Source of the DNA: Pseudomonas psychrophila
Lineage (GTDB): Bacteria > Pseudomonadota > Gammaproteobacteria > Pseudomonadales > Pseudomonadaceae
Direction: 5' to 3'
DNA length: 64,000 nt
Assembly: GCF_001043005.1 (NCBI RefSeq)
Contig: NZ_JYKZ01000012.1
Coordinates: 1-64,000, forward strand
Part shown: positions 8,664-15,840 of the stretch, piece by piece
Numbering within the stretch: position 1 is the stretch's first letter
How the letters are laid out: every line of letters starts with the position of its first letter
The notes under the pieces: generated by a model
What the model was told of the DNA's origin: nothing
The model's input: only the letters and a program-made list of their open reading frames with translations
The model's database searches: none
Made by a program: the position numbers and the translations under genes

Positions 8664-8694
8664 CAAAAAAGGGCCCACCTTTCGGTGAGCCCTT
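8664..8694 (-). terminator. Rho-independent terminator after tRNA-Val
   Basis: On the minus strand GGGCTCACC-GAAA-GGTGGGCCC is followed by TTTTTT. It lies about 30 bases past the 3-prime end of the tRNA-Val gene. Confidence 0.85.
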
Positions 8695-8723
8695 CTAGAC
8701 CGCCCAGCAGAGCGGATTTTGTT

Positions 8724-8800
8724 TGGTAGGCGCGATTGGACTCGAACCAACGACCCCCACCATGTCAAGGTGGTGCTCTAACCAACTGAGCTACGTGCCT
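8724..8800 (-). tRNA. tRNA-Val (GAC)
   Basis: The minus strand folds into a full cloverleaf: AGGCACG acceptor, anticodon arm CCACC-TTGACAT-GGTGG with anticodon GAC, T arm with GGTTCGAGTCC, and encoded CCA. It would read valine GUC/GUU codons. Acceptor pair 5-68 is A-C (AGGCACG against CGCGCCT), a mismatch where a Watson-Crick pair is expected. Confidence 0.92.
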
Positions 8801-8984
8801 GCTGTGGGGTCGCATTCTATAGATTTGCGGAGGGGTGTCAACACCTTTTTTGCAGCTAACCCTATGAATAGTCGAATTTTTTATTTTCCCCACAAAAAAG
8901 CTCATCTGCCAGTGGCTGGCGGGGGGATTTCAACTCAGGTAGCATCGGTCGCACTCGTAAAAAATATAAAACAGAGGCTGCAGA

Positions 8985-10268
8985 ATGTCGAACACTCCCT
9001 ATCCCCAGTCCTACTATGCGGCTTCAGCTAATTCGACTCCTGAGCGCCCTGCCCTGCAGGGTGAGGTTGAGACGGATGTCTGTGTGATCGGCGCCGGCTA
9101 CACCGGACTGTCGAGCGCGCTGTTTTTGCTGGAGGCCGGTTTCACGGTCACGGTACTGGAAGCCGCGAAGGTGGGGTTCGGCGCTTCGGGGCGTAATGGC
9201 GGCCAGATCGTTAACAGCTATAGCCGCGATATCGATGTGATCGAGCGCACGGTGGGTGCCAAGCAGGCGCAACTGCTGGGGGATATGGCCTTTGAGGGCG
9301 CCAAGATCATTCGTGAACGGGTGGCCAAGTATCAGATCCAGTGCGATTTGAAAGACGGTGGGGTGTTTGCTGCGATCACTGGCAAACAGATGGGCCACCT
9401 GGAAGCTCAGAAGAAGCTTTGGGAACGCTATGGCAACACGTCCTTGGAACTACTGGATCAGCGCCGGATCCGTGAAGTGGTTGCCTGTGACGAATATCAG
9501 GGCGGGCTGCTGGACATGAGTGGTGGGCATATCCACCCGCTCAACCTGGCACTGGGTGAGGCAGCCGCCGTCGAGTCACTGGGCGGCAAGATTTACGAGC
9601 AGTCACCTGCGATCCGTATTGAGCGCGGTGCCAACCCTGTGGTTCATACGCCTCAGGGTAAGGTCAGGGCCAAGTTCATCATCGTTGCGGGCAATGCTTA
9701 TCTGGGCAACCTGGTGCCCGAGCTGGCCTCCAAATCCATGCCCTGCGGCACGCAGGTCATCACGACCGACCCCCTTAGCGAAGAGCTGGCCAAAACGCTG
9801 CTACCCCAGGACTATTGCGTCGAAGACTGTAATTACCTGCTCGACTACTATCGCCTGTCCGGTGACAAGCGACTGATCTTTGGTGGTGGCGTGGTGTATG
9901 GCGCGCGGGACCCGGCCAATATCGAGGCGATTATCCGGCCAAAAATGCTAAAGGCCTTCCCGCAGCTCAAGGATGTGAAGATTGATTACGCCTGGACGGG
10001 TAACTTCCTGCTGACATTGTCGCGCTTGCCTCAGGTCGGACGTATCGGTGACAACATCTATTACTCCCAAGGCTGCAGCGGTCACGGGGTGACTTACACC
10101 CATCTGGCCGGCAAAGTGCTGGCCGAAGCCCTGCGCGGTCAGGCTGAGCGCTTTGATGCCTTTGCCGACCTGCCTCATTACCCGTTCCCCGGAGGACAAC
10201 TGCTACGTACACCGCTGACCGCTTTGGGTGCGTGGTACTACAGCCTGCGGGACAAGTTTGGTTTTTGA
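8985..10268 (+). CDS. puuB: FAD-dependent gamma-glutamylputrescine oxidase-type oxidoreductase (PuuB/PauB-like)
   Basis: A 427-residue DAO-family flavoenzyme. The FAD-binding loop VCVIGAGYTGLSSALFLLEA lies near residue 30, and GFGASGRNGGQIVNSYS follows, a signature of PuuB-type oxidases. The C-terminus has YYSQGCSGHGVTYTHLAGKV, the second flavin contact. Such enzymes oxidise gamma-glutamylated putrescine, or another amine, to an aldehyde plus hydrogen peroxide in polyamine catabolism. It stands alone here, without puuA or aldehyde dehydrogenase, so the exact substrate is inferred only from family. An inverted REP pair follows the stop codon. Confidence 0.82.
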   Translation: MSNTPYPQSYYAASANSTPERPALQGEVETDVCVIGAGYTGLSSALFLLEAGFTVTVLEAAKVGFGASGRNGGQIVNSYSRDIDVIERTVGAKQAQLLGDMAFEGAKIIRERVAKYQIQCDLKDGGVFAAITGKQMGHLEAQKKLWERYGNTSLELLDQRRIREVVACDEYQGGLLDMSGGHIHPLNLALGEAAAVESLGGKIYEQSPAIRIERGANPVVHTPQGKVRAKFIIVAGNAYLGNLVPELASKSMPCGTQVITTDPLSEELAKTLLPQDYCVEDCNYLLDYYRLSGDKRLIFGGGVVYGARDPANIEAIIRPKMLKAFPQLKDVKIDYAWTGNFLLTLSRLPQVGRIGDNIYYSQGCSGHGVTYTHLAGKVLAEALRGQAERFDAFADLPHYPFPGGQLLRTPLTALGAWYYSLRDKFGF

Positions 10269-10283
10269 CTGTCATTGAGTGCC

Positions 10284-10373
10284 TTCGCGAGCAGGCTCGC
10301 TCCCACTTCAACTTCGGCGCCCACAGAGTTCGAGCCGTGCTGGGATTATTGTGGGAGCGAGCCTGCTCGCGAT
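10284..10373. repeat. REP pair, inverted
   Basis: CGCGAGCAGGCTCGCTCCCA at 10286-10305 and its inverse GTGGGAGCGAGCCTGCTCGC at 10351-10370 flank a 45-base spacer, forming the head-to-head arrangement usual for Pseudomonas REP sequences. Confidence 0.9.
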
Positions 10374-10388
10374 GCATACCCGCGCAAA

Positions 10389-11066
10389 TTATGGGCGGGA
10401 CTCCAGGGTCTTGATGGCTCTGGCCCCTGCCTGTTCCTGACCGGAGCGGGACAGGTCATTGGCCACTTTCAACCAGCGGGCCTTGTCGACATTGGCCGGT
10501 AATTGTGTCGGCGACAGGATCAACACCGCCCAACCACCCGCATCCTTCCAGGCTGACTCGAACGTATCGAAGTCCATAAGGCGTCGCCGCTCCATGCCTG
10601 CCCGCAACAGCACCGTCCCCTTGGCGCGGTTGTACCCTACAAGCATCCCGTAGCGCGGTTCTGTCCAGAGTGTTCCGTCATTGAAGCGCAACATGACCGG
10701 ATAACCTGCCGCCACTTGGGCCAATAATGCATGCAAGGACGTGTCCAGCGGGTAAACCATCAACCCATAGCCAGCCGCCAGTTGTTCTATGCTGCCTTGC
10801 AACGACGCCTCGGCCTCCGGCAGTTTCAGCGGCTTGACCAAAAGCCCCGGGGTGATTCTGATCCGTTGCTCGCCGAGCATGCCGGCCAATGTCTGCGGGG
10901 CACCTTGATTGGCATTACCGCGAAAAAAGGGCACGCCATTGAGCTCGACTCGCTCAGGCAAACGCCGAAACTCGGGCGATTCGACACTGGCACACCCTAC
11001 AATCGCCAACGCTAACAACGCCGCCAGCCACTTTCGCGCTGATATCAATCCAGTTACAGCCTGCAT
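10389..11066 (-). CDS. C39-peptidase-like lipoprotein lacking catalytic residues
   Basis: A 225-residue protein with a lipoprotein signal (LLALAIVGC, lipid-modified Cys near residue 24). The body matches the PA2778-type C39 cysteine peptidase pattern: VPFFRGNANQGAPQTLAGML sits where active members have FFxQ-x-x-x-QCGPxxLA, and RYGMLVGYNRAKGTVLLRAG sits where they have HYAVVVGYD. So the nucleophile Cys is Gly and the catalytic His is Arg. The C-terminal TPR region of PA2778 relatives is largely missing. I set the start at ATG 11066 (GCGAGGGAAT upstream). I infer a non-enzymatic paralogue or a degenerating gene that keeps an open frame. Confidence 0.65.
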   Translation of the reverse strand: MQAVTGLISARKWLAALLALAIVGCASVESPEFRRLPERVELNGVPFFRGNANQGAPQTLAGMLGEQRIRITPGLLVKPLKLPEAEASLQGSIEQLAAGYGLMVYPLDTSLHALLAQVAAGYPVMLRFNDGTLWTEPRYGMLVGYNRAKGTVLLRAGMERRRLMDFDTFESAWKDAGGWAVLILSPTQLPANVDKARWLKVANDLSRSGQEQAGARAIKTLESRP

Positions 11067-11290
11067 ATTCCCTCGCCTTGAATGAACGCCAGACCGTAAG
11101 GACTGCCATGGCCGACGATCATAGGGCGCCAATAAGGCGAGGTATAGCCTTAAGCCACAGCCCAATCGTCGAGATAGAGCAAATCTGTTAGTCCAACACG
11201 ACCTTCGGTCAATAGACTGCAACACTGCACAGACTAGACTGTCCACTGCTTAGCGTGTGTTTGAGCCCGTAGGGGGCAAAGGAGGCACTG

Positions 11291-11458
11291 ATGAGCCCGA
11301 TACTCACTATTTTCCTGCTGATCACAGGCTGGCTGGCCGTTGCCGGTGCCATGCTCTGGGGCCTGATGCGCATCAGTCGCCATCACCACCCGCAGGTGCA
11401 GGCCAAACCGCTGGACACCCCTGAAAAACTGGTGGTTGGCGCAGCAAAAACCCATTAG
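11291..11458 (+). CDS. Small single-span membrane protein, 55 aa
   Basis: An open frame with a strong ribosome-binding site (AGGAGG six bases before ATG 11291) encodes one hydrophobic helix, residues 3-26 (ILTIFLLITGWLAVAGAM then LWGL), followed by a basic His-rich stretch ISRHHHPQ and a short polar tail. The positive-inside rule puts the C-terminus in the cytoplasm. A hairpin with a following CTTTT overlaps the stop codon, as expected for a monocistronic gene. Function unknown. Confidence 0.7.
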   Translation: MSPILTIFLLITGWLAVAGAMLWGLMRISRHHHPQVQAKPLDTPEKLVVGAAKTH

Positions 11459-11494
11459 CACCTACTCAAACAGGGGGAGCTAATGGGCTTTTGT
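11451..11494 (+). terminator. Terminator overlapping the stop of the 55-aa gene
   Basis: CCCATTAGC at 11451-11459 pairs with GCTAATGGG at 11479-11487, followed by CTTTT. The TAG stop codon lies inside the left arm. Confidence 0.65.
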
Positions 11495-11606
11495 ACTTCA
11501 GAAACTCAACGCTACACGTTGAAATACTTGGATATCCGCGCTGCAAAAGTTATCGGCTGAATACTCGCTTTTGAACTCCAGCTTTTGAATCCCGCAAGTA
11601 ATTGAC

Positions 11607-11897
11607 TTAACGCTGCTCGGAAAGCTCTACGCGCCCATCACAACTCACAATAGCAATCATTTGTCTCGCGTCTGAAACGAAGGGCACAGACCACCAGTTG
11701 TTGTGACTGTCGTAAATTGCCTCACCGTCTGGCTGGTAATGCGCAATCCCACCCTCCCCCGGATTACGCTCTAAATGACCTTTGATGGAGTTGTCAAAAA
11801 AGATACGGTCTGCCTCTGGGCAGGAGACATCGGAGTTATCCCCACACCCTTGAACAAAGATCGTCATTATTAGTACAGCGACTCTGGAGGCGCTCAT
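11607..11897 (-). CDS. Small hypothetical lipoprotein
   Basis: A 96-residue protein with a lipobox (IFVQGC, Cys near residue 18) and a short mature domain with two further cysteines (DVSCPEADRIFF and IVSCDGRVEL) that could form a disulfide. Start ATG 11897 is chosen because GGGAGG lies seven bases upstream; an ATG at 11912 would place that site inside the gene. It sits 30 bases downstream of a 31-aa open frame and probably shares its promoter. The local sequence is more AT-rich than its neighbours. No family recognised. Confidence 0.6.
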   Translation of the reverse strand: MSASRVAVLIMTIFVQGCGDNSDVSCPEADRIFFDNSIKGHLERNPGEGGIAHYQPDGEAIYDSHNNWWSVPFVSDARQMIAIVSCDGRVELSEQR

Positions 11898-11927
11898 CCA
11901 CAATCCTCCCATTTTATTTCCTGCCCT

Positions 11928-12023
11928 TTAATTTGATAGGTTGAGTGATGTGAAAGTTGAATACCCTTTGCTGGCTGGCTGAGCGCCGATAAAGGTAGCG
12001 CCTAACTGGAGAGCATCCGACAT
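11928..12023 (-). CDS. Candidate 31-aa peptide behind a palindrome
   Basis: An open frame from ATG 12023 to TAA 11928 encodes MSDALQLGATFIGAQPASK followed by GYSTFTSLNLSN. It has GGAG seven bases before the start, and that site touches the end of a perfect 13-bp palindrome (12033-12061). There is no signal peptide. It could be a leader peptide, a secreted-peptide precursor or a gene fragment. It is reported because start, ribosome-binding site, palindrome and a lipoprotein gene 30 bases downstream line up. Coding is not proven. Confidence 0.4.
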   Translation of the reverse strand: MSDALQLGATFIGAQPASKGYSTFTSLNLSN

Positions 12024-12032
12024 AATCAAACT

Positions 12033-12061
12033 CCTTAAATGCTAATGATTAGCATTTAAGG
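12033..12061. promoter_or_regulatory. Perfect 13-bp palindrome with 3-base loop
   Basis: CCTTAAATGCTAA-TGA-TTAGCATTTAAGG on the plus strand. On the minus strand the right arm ends in AAGG directly before AG, so the hairpin would pair part of the AAGGAG ribosome-binding site of the 31-aa frame. It may be an operator, a leader hairpin that masks translation, or both. Confidence 0.6.
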
Positions 12062-12292
12062 ATCTGCACAGTACACAATCAAACCACCATTTAATACTGG
12101 ATGTTTACACATCAGGTACATCAGCCCCCATACGGGTAGTCACAGCGGTCAACGTAATAAGTTACTAATAGCTTGTTATTACTTGACTCATTACATCCCC
12201 AAAACGCTTAGACGCACACGGCTCGATAAACACAAAACTGGAAAGCGGTTATATCGGATTGTGAGGCAGACCCAGGATTTGAAAGTTCCCAC
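12062..12292. other. Intergenic AT-rich stretch
   Basis: Between the palindrome and the TerC-side terminator. It contains an imperfect inverted repeat GATGT-TTAC-ACATC near 12100-12112, and AT-rich tracts that could be the promoter for the leftward peptide/lipoprotein unit. A 61-codon frame at 12183 on the plus strand lacks a ribosome-binding site and family signal, and I did not accept it. Confidence 0.35.
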
Positions 12293-12335
12293 AAAAAAGC
12301 CGCCCACCCCATACAGGGTGGACGGCTTTTTAACA
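12293..12335 (-). terminator. Terminator downstream of the TerC-family gene
   Basis: GCCGCCCACCC-CATAC-AGGGTGGACGGC flanked by A-rich and T-rich tracts, so it can act on both strands. It lies just past the stop codon of the leftward TerC-family gene. Confidence 0.8.
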
Positions 12336-12346
12336 GCAATGTCCGC

Positions 12347-13102
12347 TTACTTCACCAGGGCAGCCTGACGTTTTTCTCGTACCCGCCGCGCCAGAATGTT
12401 GAGTGTTTCAACAGTGGCCGAGAATGCCATCGCCGCATACACATACCCTTTAGGTACATGGGCGCCAAAGCCTTCGGCGATCAGGGTCATGCCGATCATG
12501 ATAAGGAAGGCCAGCGCCAGCATCACCACGGTCGGGTTGTCATTGATGAACTTGGCCAGAGGCTCCGAAGCCAGCAACATCACCAGCACTGCCACTACAA
12601 CTGCAATCACCATGATCGGCAAGTGCTCGGTCATGCCTACGGCAGTAATAATGCTGTCGATGGAGAACACCAGGTCCAGCATCAAGATCTGCCCGATAGC
12701 CGCGGCAAAACCCAAAGTGACTTTCGAGGACACGCTCTCGGTTTTTTCTTCCGCCTGCGGAGTCATGCTGTGGTGGATTTCGCTGGTTGCTTTCCACACC
12801 AGGAACAAACCACCGGCAATCAGGATCATGTCCTTCCACGAGAAGGCCTTGCCCAGTACTTCAAACACTGGCGTAGTCAATTGAACGATGTAGGCAATGG
12901 TACCCAGCAAGCCCAGTCGCAGAATCAGTGCCATGCCAATCCCTATGCGACGGGCTTTGGTGCGGTACTGCTCTGGCAGTTTGTTGGTCAAAATCGAGAT
13001 AAAGATCAGGTTATCGATGCCCAGCACGATTTCCATCACAATCAACGTGGCTAAAGCGACCCAGGCTGCGGGGCTGGCAGCCAGTTGTAAAAGATATTCC
13101 AT
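12347..13102 (-). CDS. TerC-family integral membrane protein
   Basis: A 251-residue polytopic protein of the TerC/YoaE-N family. It begins with VALATLIVMEIVLGIDNLIF and carries a second acidic membrane motif, LMLDLVFSIDSIITAVGM; these aspartate-containing helices define the family. Members are linked to metal (Mn) export or tellurite resistance, often supporting metalation of exported proteins. No CBS or CorC domain is attached. It follows the small lipoprotein gene at 13133 by 30 bases and may be co-transcribed with it. Family firm; ligand unknown. Confidence 0.85.
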   Translation of the reverse strand: MEYLLQLAASPAAWVALATLIVMEIVLGIDNLIFISILTNKLPEQYRTKARRIGIGMALILRLGLLGTIAYIVQLTTPVFEVLGKAFSWKDMILIAGGLFLVWKATSEIHHSMTPQAEEKTESVSSKVTLGFAAAIGQILMLDLVFSIDSIITAVGMTEHLPIMVIAVVVAVLVMLLASEPLAKFINDNPTVVMLALAFLIMIGMTLIAEGFGAHVPKGYVYAAMAFSATVETLNILARRVREKRQAALVK

Positions 13103-13132
13103 AAGTGTGCTCGGACTCTGCAGTAAGACTGG

Positions 13133-13372
13133 TTAGATAGCTTTGGACGATTCTTCGTTTTCTTGCTCAGGCTTTTCTTTTTCAATCAGCCCACCCGTGG
13201 CATCACTGAGCGCTTGTTCAGCTGCTTTGTGGGTGTCATCAATTGCCTGTTTAGCGGATTCAGCAGTCTTGCTCAACATTTGTTGCGCCGCTTTTTCAGC
13301 CTGATCGCAACCGGTCATGAGCAACAAGCCTGCCGACAATAGTAGTGCAACACCTGATTTTTTAATGTTCAT
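13133..13372 (-). CDS. Small helical lipoprotein
   Basis: A 79-residue lipoprotein: basic start MNIKKSG, hydrophobic LLLSAGLLLMTGC with the lipid-modified Cys at about residue 22, then an Ala/Lys/Glu-rich helix (AEKAAQQMLSKTAESAKQAI) ending in acidic repeats. I set the start at ATG 13372, preceded by GAGAGGAAAAAGATC. The alanine-rich heptad pattern suggests a coiled coil like that of small Lpp-type envelope proteins. Function unknown. Confidence 0.75.
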   Translation of the reverse strand: MNIKKSGVALLLSAGLLLMTGCDQAEKAAQQMLSKTAESAKQAIDDTHKAAEQALSDATGGLIEKEKPEQENEESSKAI

Positions 13373-13507
13373 GATCTTTTTCCTCTCTAAACCGACGACC
13401 ACCTGGGTGGCTTGCGCATGACGCGGGATTCTAGAGAATCAAACACTTCAGTAAAATTCGTATTTATAAGCGCTATACTTCGTTTTTTACGAAGTGTTGC
13501 AGCGCTG

Positions 13508-14407
13508 ATGCTTAATTACCGTCAACTCCATTATTTCTGGGTCGTGGCCAAAACCGGCAGCATCGTTCGCGCCTGCGAGCAACTGAACCTCACCCCGCAA
13601 ACCATCAGCGGGCAAATCAGCCTGCTGGAAGACACCTACGGCCTGCCCTTGTTTCAAAAGGTCGGGCGCCAACTTGAGCTCACAGAGACCGGGCGCCAGG
13701 TGTTGCCCTATGCCGAGCAGATCTTTCAAGTCGGTATCGAGCTGGAAAGCATGCTGCGCATGGCGCCCAAGGAGCAGCAGATTCTGTTTCGGGTAGGCGT
13801 GGCCGATGTGGTGCCCAAGTCGATCGTGTATCGCTTGATCGCTCCGACCATGGAACTGGATGAGCCGATCCGTATCACCTGTCGTGAAGACAAGCTGGAC
13901 CGGCTCCTGGCAGACCTGGCCATTCAACGTCTGGATCTGGTGATTTCCGACAGCCCGATGCCCTCCCACCTCGACATCAAGGGCTTCAGTCAAAAACTGG
14001 GCGAGTGCGGCATCAGTTTTTTCGCCACCCCTGCCCTGGCCAAGCATTACTCAGAAAACTTTCCGCAGTGCCTGCAAGGCGCGCCACTCCTGATTCCTGG
14101 GCCCGAAACCGTGTTGCGTAGCCGCTTGCTGCGCTGGCTGGCCGAGCAGCAGATACAGCCGCGGATCGTCGGTGAGTTCGATGACAGTGCACTGATGCAG
14201 GCTTTTGGCCAATCCGGGATCGGCGTATTCATTGCCCCCAGCGTGATTGCCCAGGAAGTGATACGCCAGTTTGACGTTGAGTTGATCGGCCATACCGAGG
14301 CTGTGACCGAATCGTTTTACGCCATTACCGTCGAGCGAAAAATCCGCCACCCCGGCATCGTTGCCATCACCGAGGGGGCCCGACGCGAATTGTTTACCCC
14401 GCGCTGA
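13508..14407 (+). CDS. nhaR: LysR-family activator, NhaR-like
   Basis: A 299-residue LysR-type regulator close to the NhaR branch: MLNYRQLHYFWVVAKTGSIV starts the winged helix-turn-helix, with LTPQTISGQISLLEDTYG as the recognition helix. In other bacteria NhaR activates Na+/H+ antiporter or osmoregulated genes in response to sodium. No nhaA is next to it here, so its targets are unknown. Start ATG 13508 fits the family; the longer frame from 13412 adds unrelated residues. Its 3-prime end overlaps the convergent MFS gene by 14 bases. Confidence 0.8.
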   Translation: MLNYRQLHYFWVVAKTGSIVRACEQLNLTPQTISGQISLLEDTYGLPLFQKVGRQLELTETGRQVLPYAEQIFQVGIELESMLRMAPKEQQILFRVGVADVVPKSIVYRLIAPTMELDEPIRITCREDKLDRLLADLAIQRLDLVISDSPMPSHLDIKGFSQKLGECGISFFATPALAKHYSENFPQCLQGAPLLIPGPETVLRSRLLRWLAEQQIQPRIVGEFDDSALMQAFGQSGIGVFIAPSVIAQEVIRQFDVELIGHTEAVTESFYAITVERKIRHPGIVAITEGARRELFTPR

Positions 14408-15557
14408 CGCAAACGGGGCGCACCTTTGCGGTCATCAGCAGCAGCGCCAGCAAAATCGAGATCAGGATAAACCCGGCAGCGGCAAACCCAAGGCTGCCCA
14501 AACCATAGTTATCTATCACCCGACCACCGACCATAGCCCCCAGGCCAATACCCAGGTTGGCCCCGGCGATATTCAACGACGCCGCAAATGCCGGGGCATG
14601 GGGCGCGACTTTCATCAAGCGCACGTGGCTGACCAGGAACATTGCCGCCTGACTCACGCCCCAAATGCCCATCGCCGCCGCCAGGGCCAGGGTTGAGTGA
14701 ATGCTGGGCACCAAGGCCACCAGCCCCCCGATCATGAAGGCACAAAATACCATCGAGGCAATCAGCGGATGGCGATCGACCATGCGCCCGCCCAACGAGT
14801 TACCAATCAAACCGACCGCACCAAAGCCCATCAGGCACCAGCCCACCAACGTCCCGTCAAACCCCGCCAGCCGCTCAAGGATGTCCGCCAGATAGGTGTA
14901 AGCGGTGAACATGCCGCTGAACACCAGCACCGACAACACGATATGGCCGATCATCAAAGGGCTGCGCAACAAGCCGAATTGCGACCTGAGGGTGACGGTC
15001 TCTTTGACCACACGGGTGTTTGGCAGGTAAATCCACAGCAGCATGGCCTTGGCCAGCGCAACCACAGCCAGAATGGCGAAGGCACTACGCCAGCCCCATG
15101 CATCAGAGATCAAGGTGCCTACCGGAATGCCAAATACCGTCGCACAGACAATCCCGAACCCGATTTTGGCAATCGCGCGCCCGGCATAATCCGGACCTAC
15201 GATATCCACTGCCGTTTCACTGGCCAGGGCCCAGAACACCGGCAAGCCCAGTGCCGGCAACAGCCGCGCAAAGGCCATCACCCAAATATTCGGCGCCAGC
15301 GCCGCCACGGTGTTGGCGAAGGCGAACATCAGCAAAATCGAGATAAACAGCGGCTTTCGCGGAAAACGTGCAAACCAGGCGGTCAAAAACGGGCCAAGGG
15401 CGGCCACCGTAAAGGCAAACAAGGTCACCAGCAGACCGGCCTGGGGCACGCTGACATCAAGGTCGCGGGCAATCGAAGGCAGCAGGCCGACGATCACAAA
15501 CTCAGTAGTGAGCACAGTAAAGCCGGCCGCGGACAGCAGCAGGATGGGCAACAGCAT
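14394..15557 (-). CDS. MFS transporter, DHA1 family
   Basis: A 387-residue, 12-helix major facilitator protein of the drug:H+ antiporter-1 group (AraJ/YdhP type). It starts MLLPILLLSAAGFTVLTTEF, and FARFPRKPLF is the conserved basic loop between helices 2 and 3. GGAGTTATTC precedes ATG 15557, which fits the family; the longer frame upstream is not supported. It likely exports a small hydrophobic or sugar-like compound; the substrate is unknown. Confidence 0.8.
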   Translation of the reverse strand: MLLPILLLSAAGFTVLTTEFVIVGLLPSIARDLDVSVPQAGLLVTLFAFTVAALGPFLTAWFARFPRKPLFISILLMFAFANTVAALAPNIWVMAFARLLPALGLPVFWALASETAVDIVGPDYAGRAIAKIGFGIVCATVFGIPVGTLISDAWGWRSAFAILAVVALAKAMLLWIYLPNTRVVKETVTLRSQFGLLRSPLMIGHIVLSVLVFSGMFTAYTYLADILERLAGFDGTLVGWCLMGFGAVGLIGNSLGGRMVDRHPLIASMVFCAFMIGGLVALVPSIHSTLALAAAMGIWGVSQAAMFLVSHVRLMKVAPHAPAFAASLNIAGANLGIGLGAMVGGRVIDNYGLGSLGFAAAGFILISILLALLLMTAKVRPVCVSAG

Positions 15558-15840
15558 GAATAACTCCAGAGACAACGAGACCAGCGAAAGCCAGAAAGGC
15601 ACGCTGATTTGAAGAAAAGTAGGGGGATACGCAATGTTAACAGAATGATTCAACCCTAAGCCATGTTGCTCGGGACGCGTTCTATCGCCGATGTGGCAGA
15701 TTGCCCCTGCGTAGGAAAGCACCTACATCTCTATGATAAAGTTAGCCTTCCCGCCGACTTGCGTCGATCAGCCCGCCCGTTTGCCGCTGATCGCCCCATG
15801 GTTTTTTCAACGCACCACCCAGAACAACTAGAGAAACCCT
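15558..15840. other. Divergent promoter region between MFS gene and sstT
   Basis: No gene or strong hairpin seen. A TATGATAAAGT stretch near 15731 could be the -10 region for sstT. Confidence 0.35.

Noticed and set aside
12033..12061. Fur box reading of the 13-bp palindrome
   Set aside because: Only about 10 of 19 positions fit the Fur consensus; the perfect palindrome is better called an unassigned site.
12183..12368. 61-codon plus-strand frame
   Set aside because: It crosses a terminator, lacks a ribosome-binding site and overlaps the end of the TerC gene.
14697..15563. 288-codon plus-strand frame rich in His, Gln and Arg
   Set aside because: Antisense to the MFS exporter; low-complexity composition from reversed codons.
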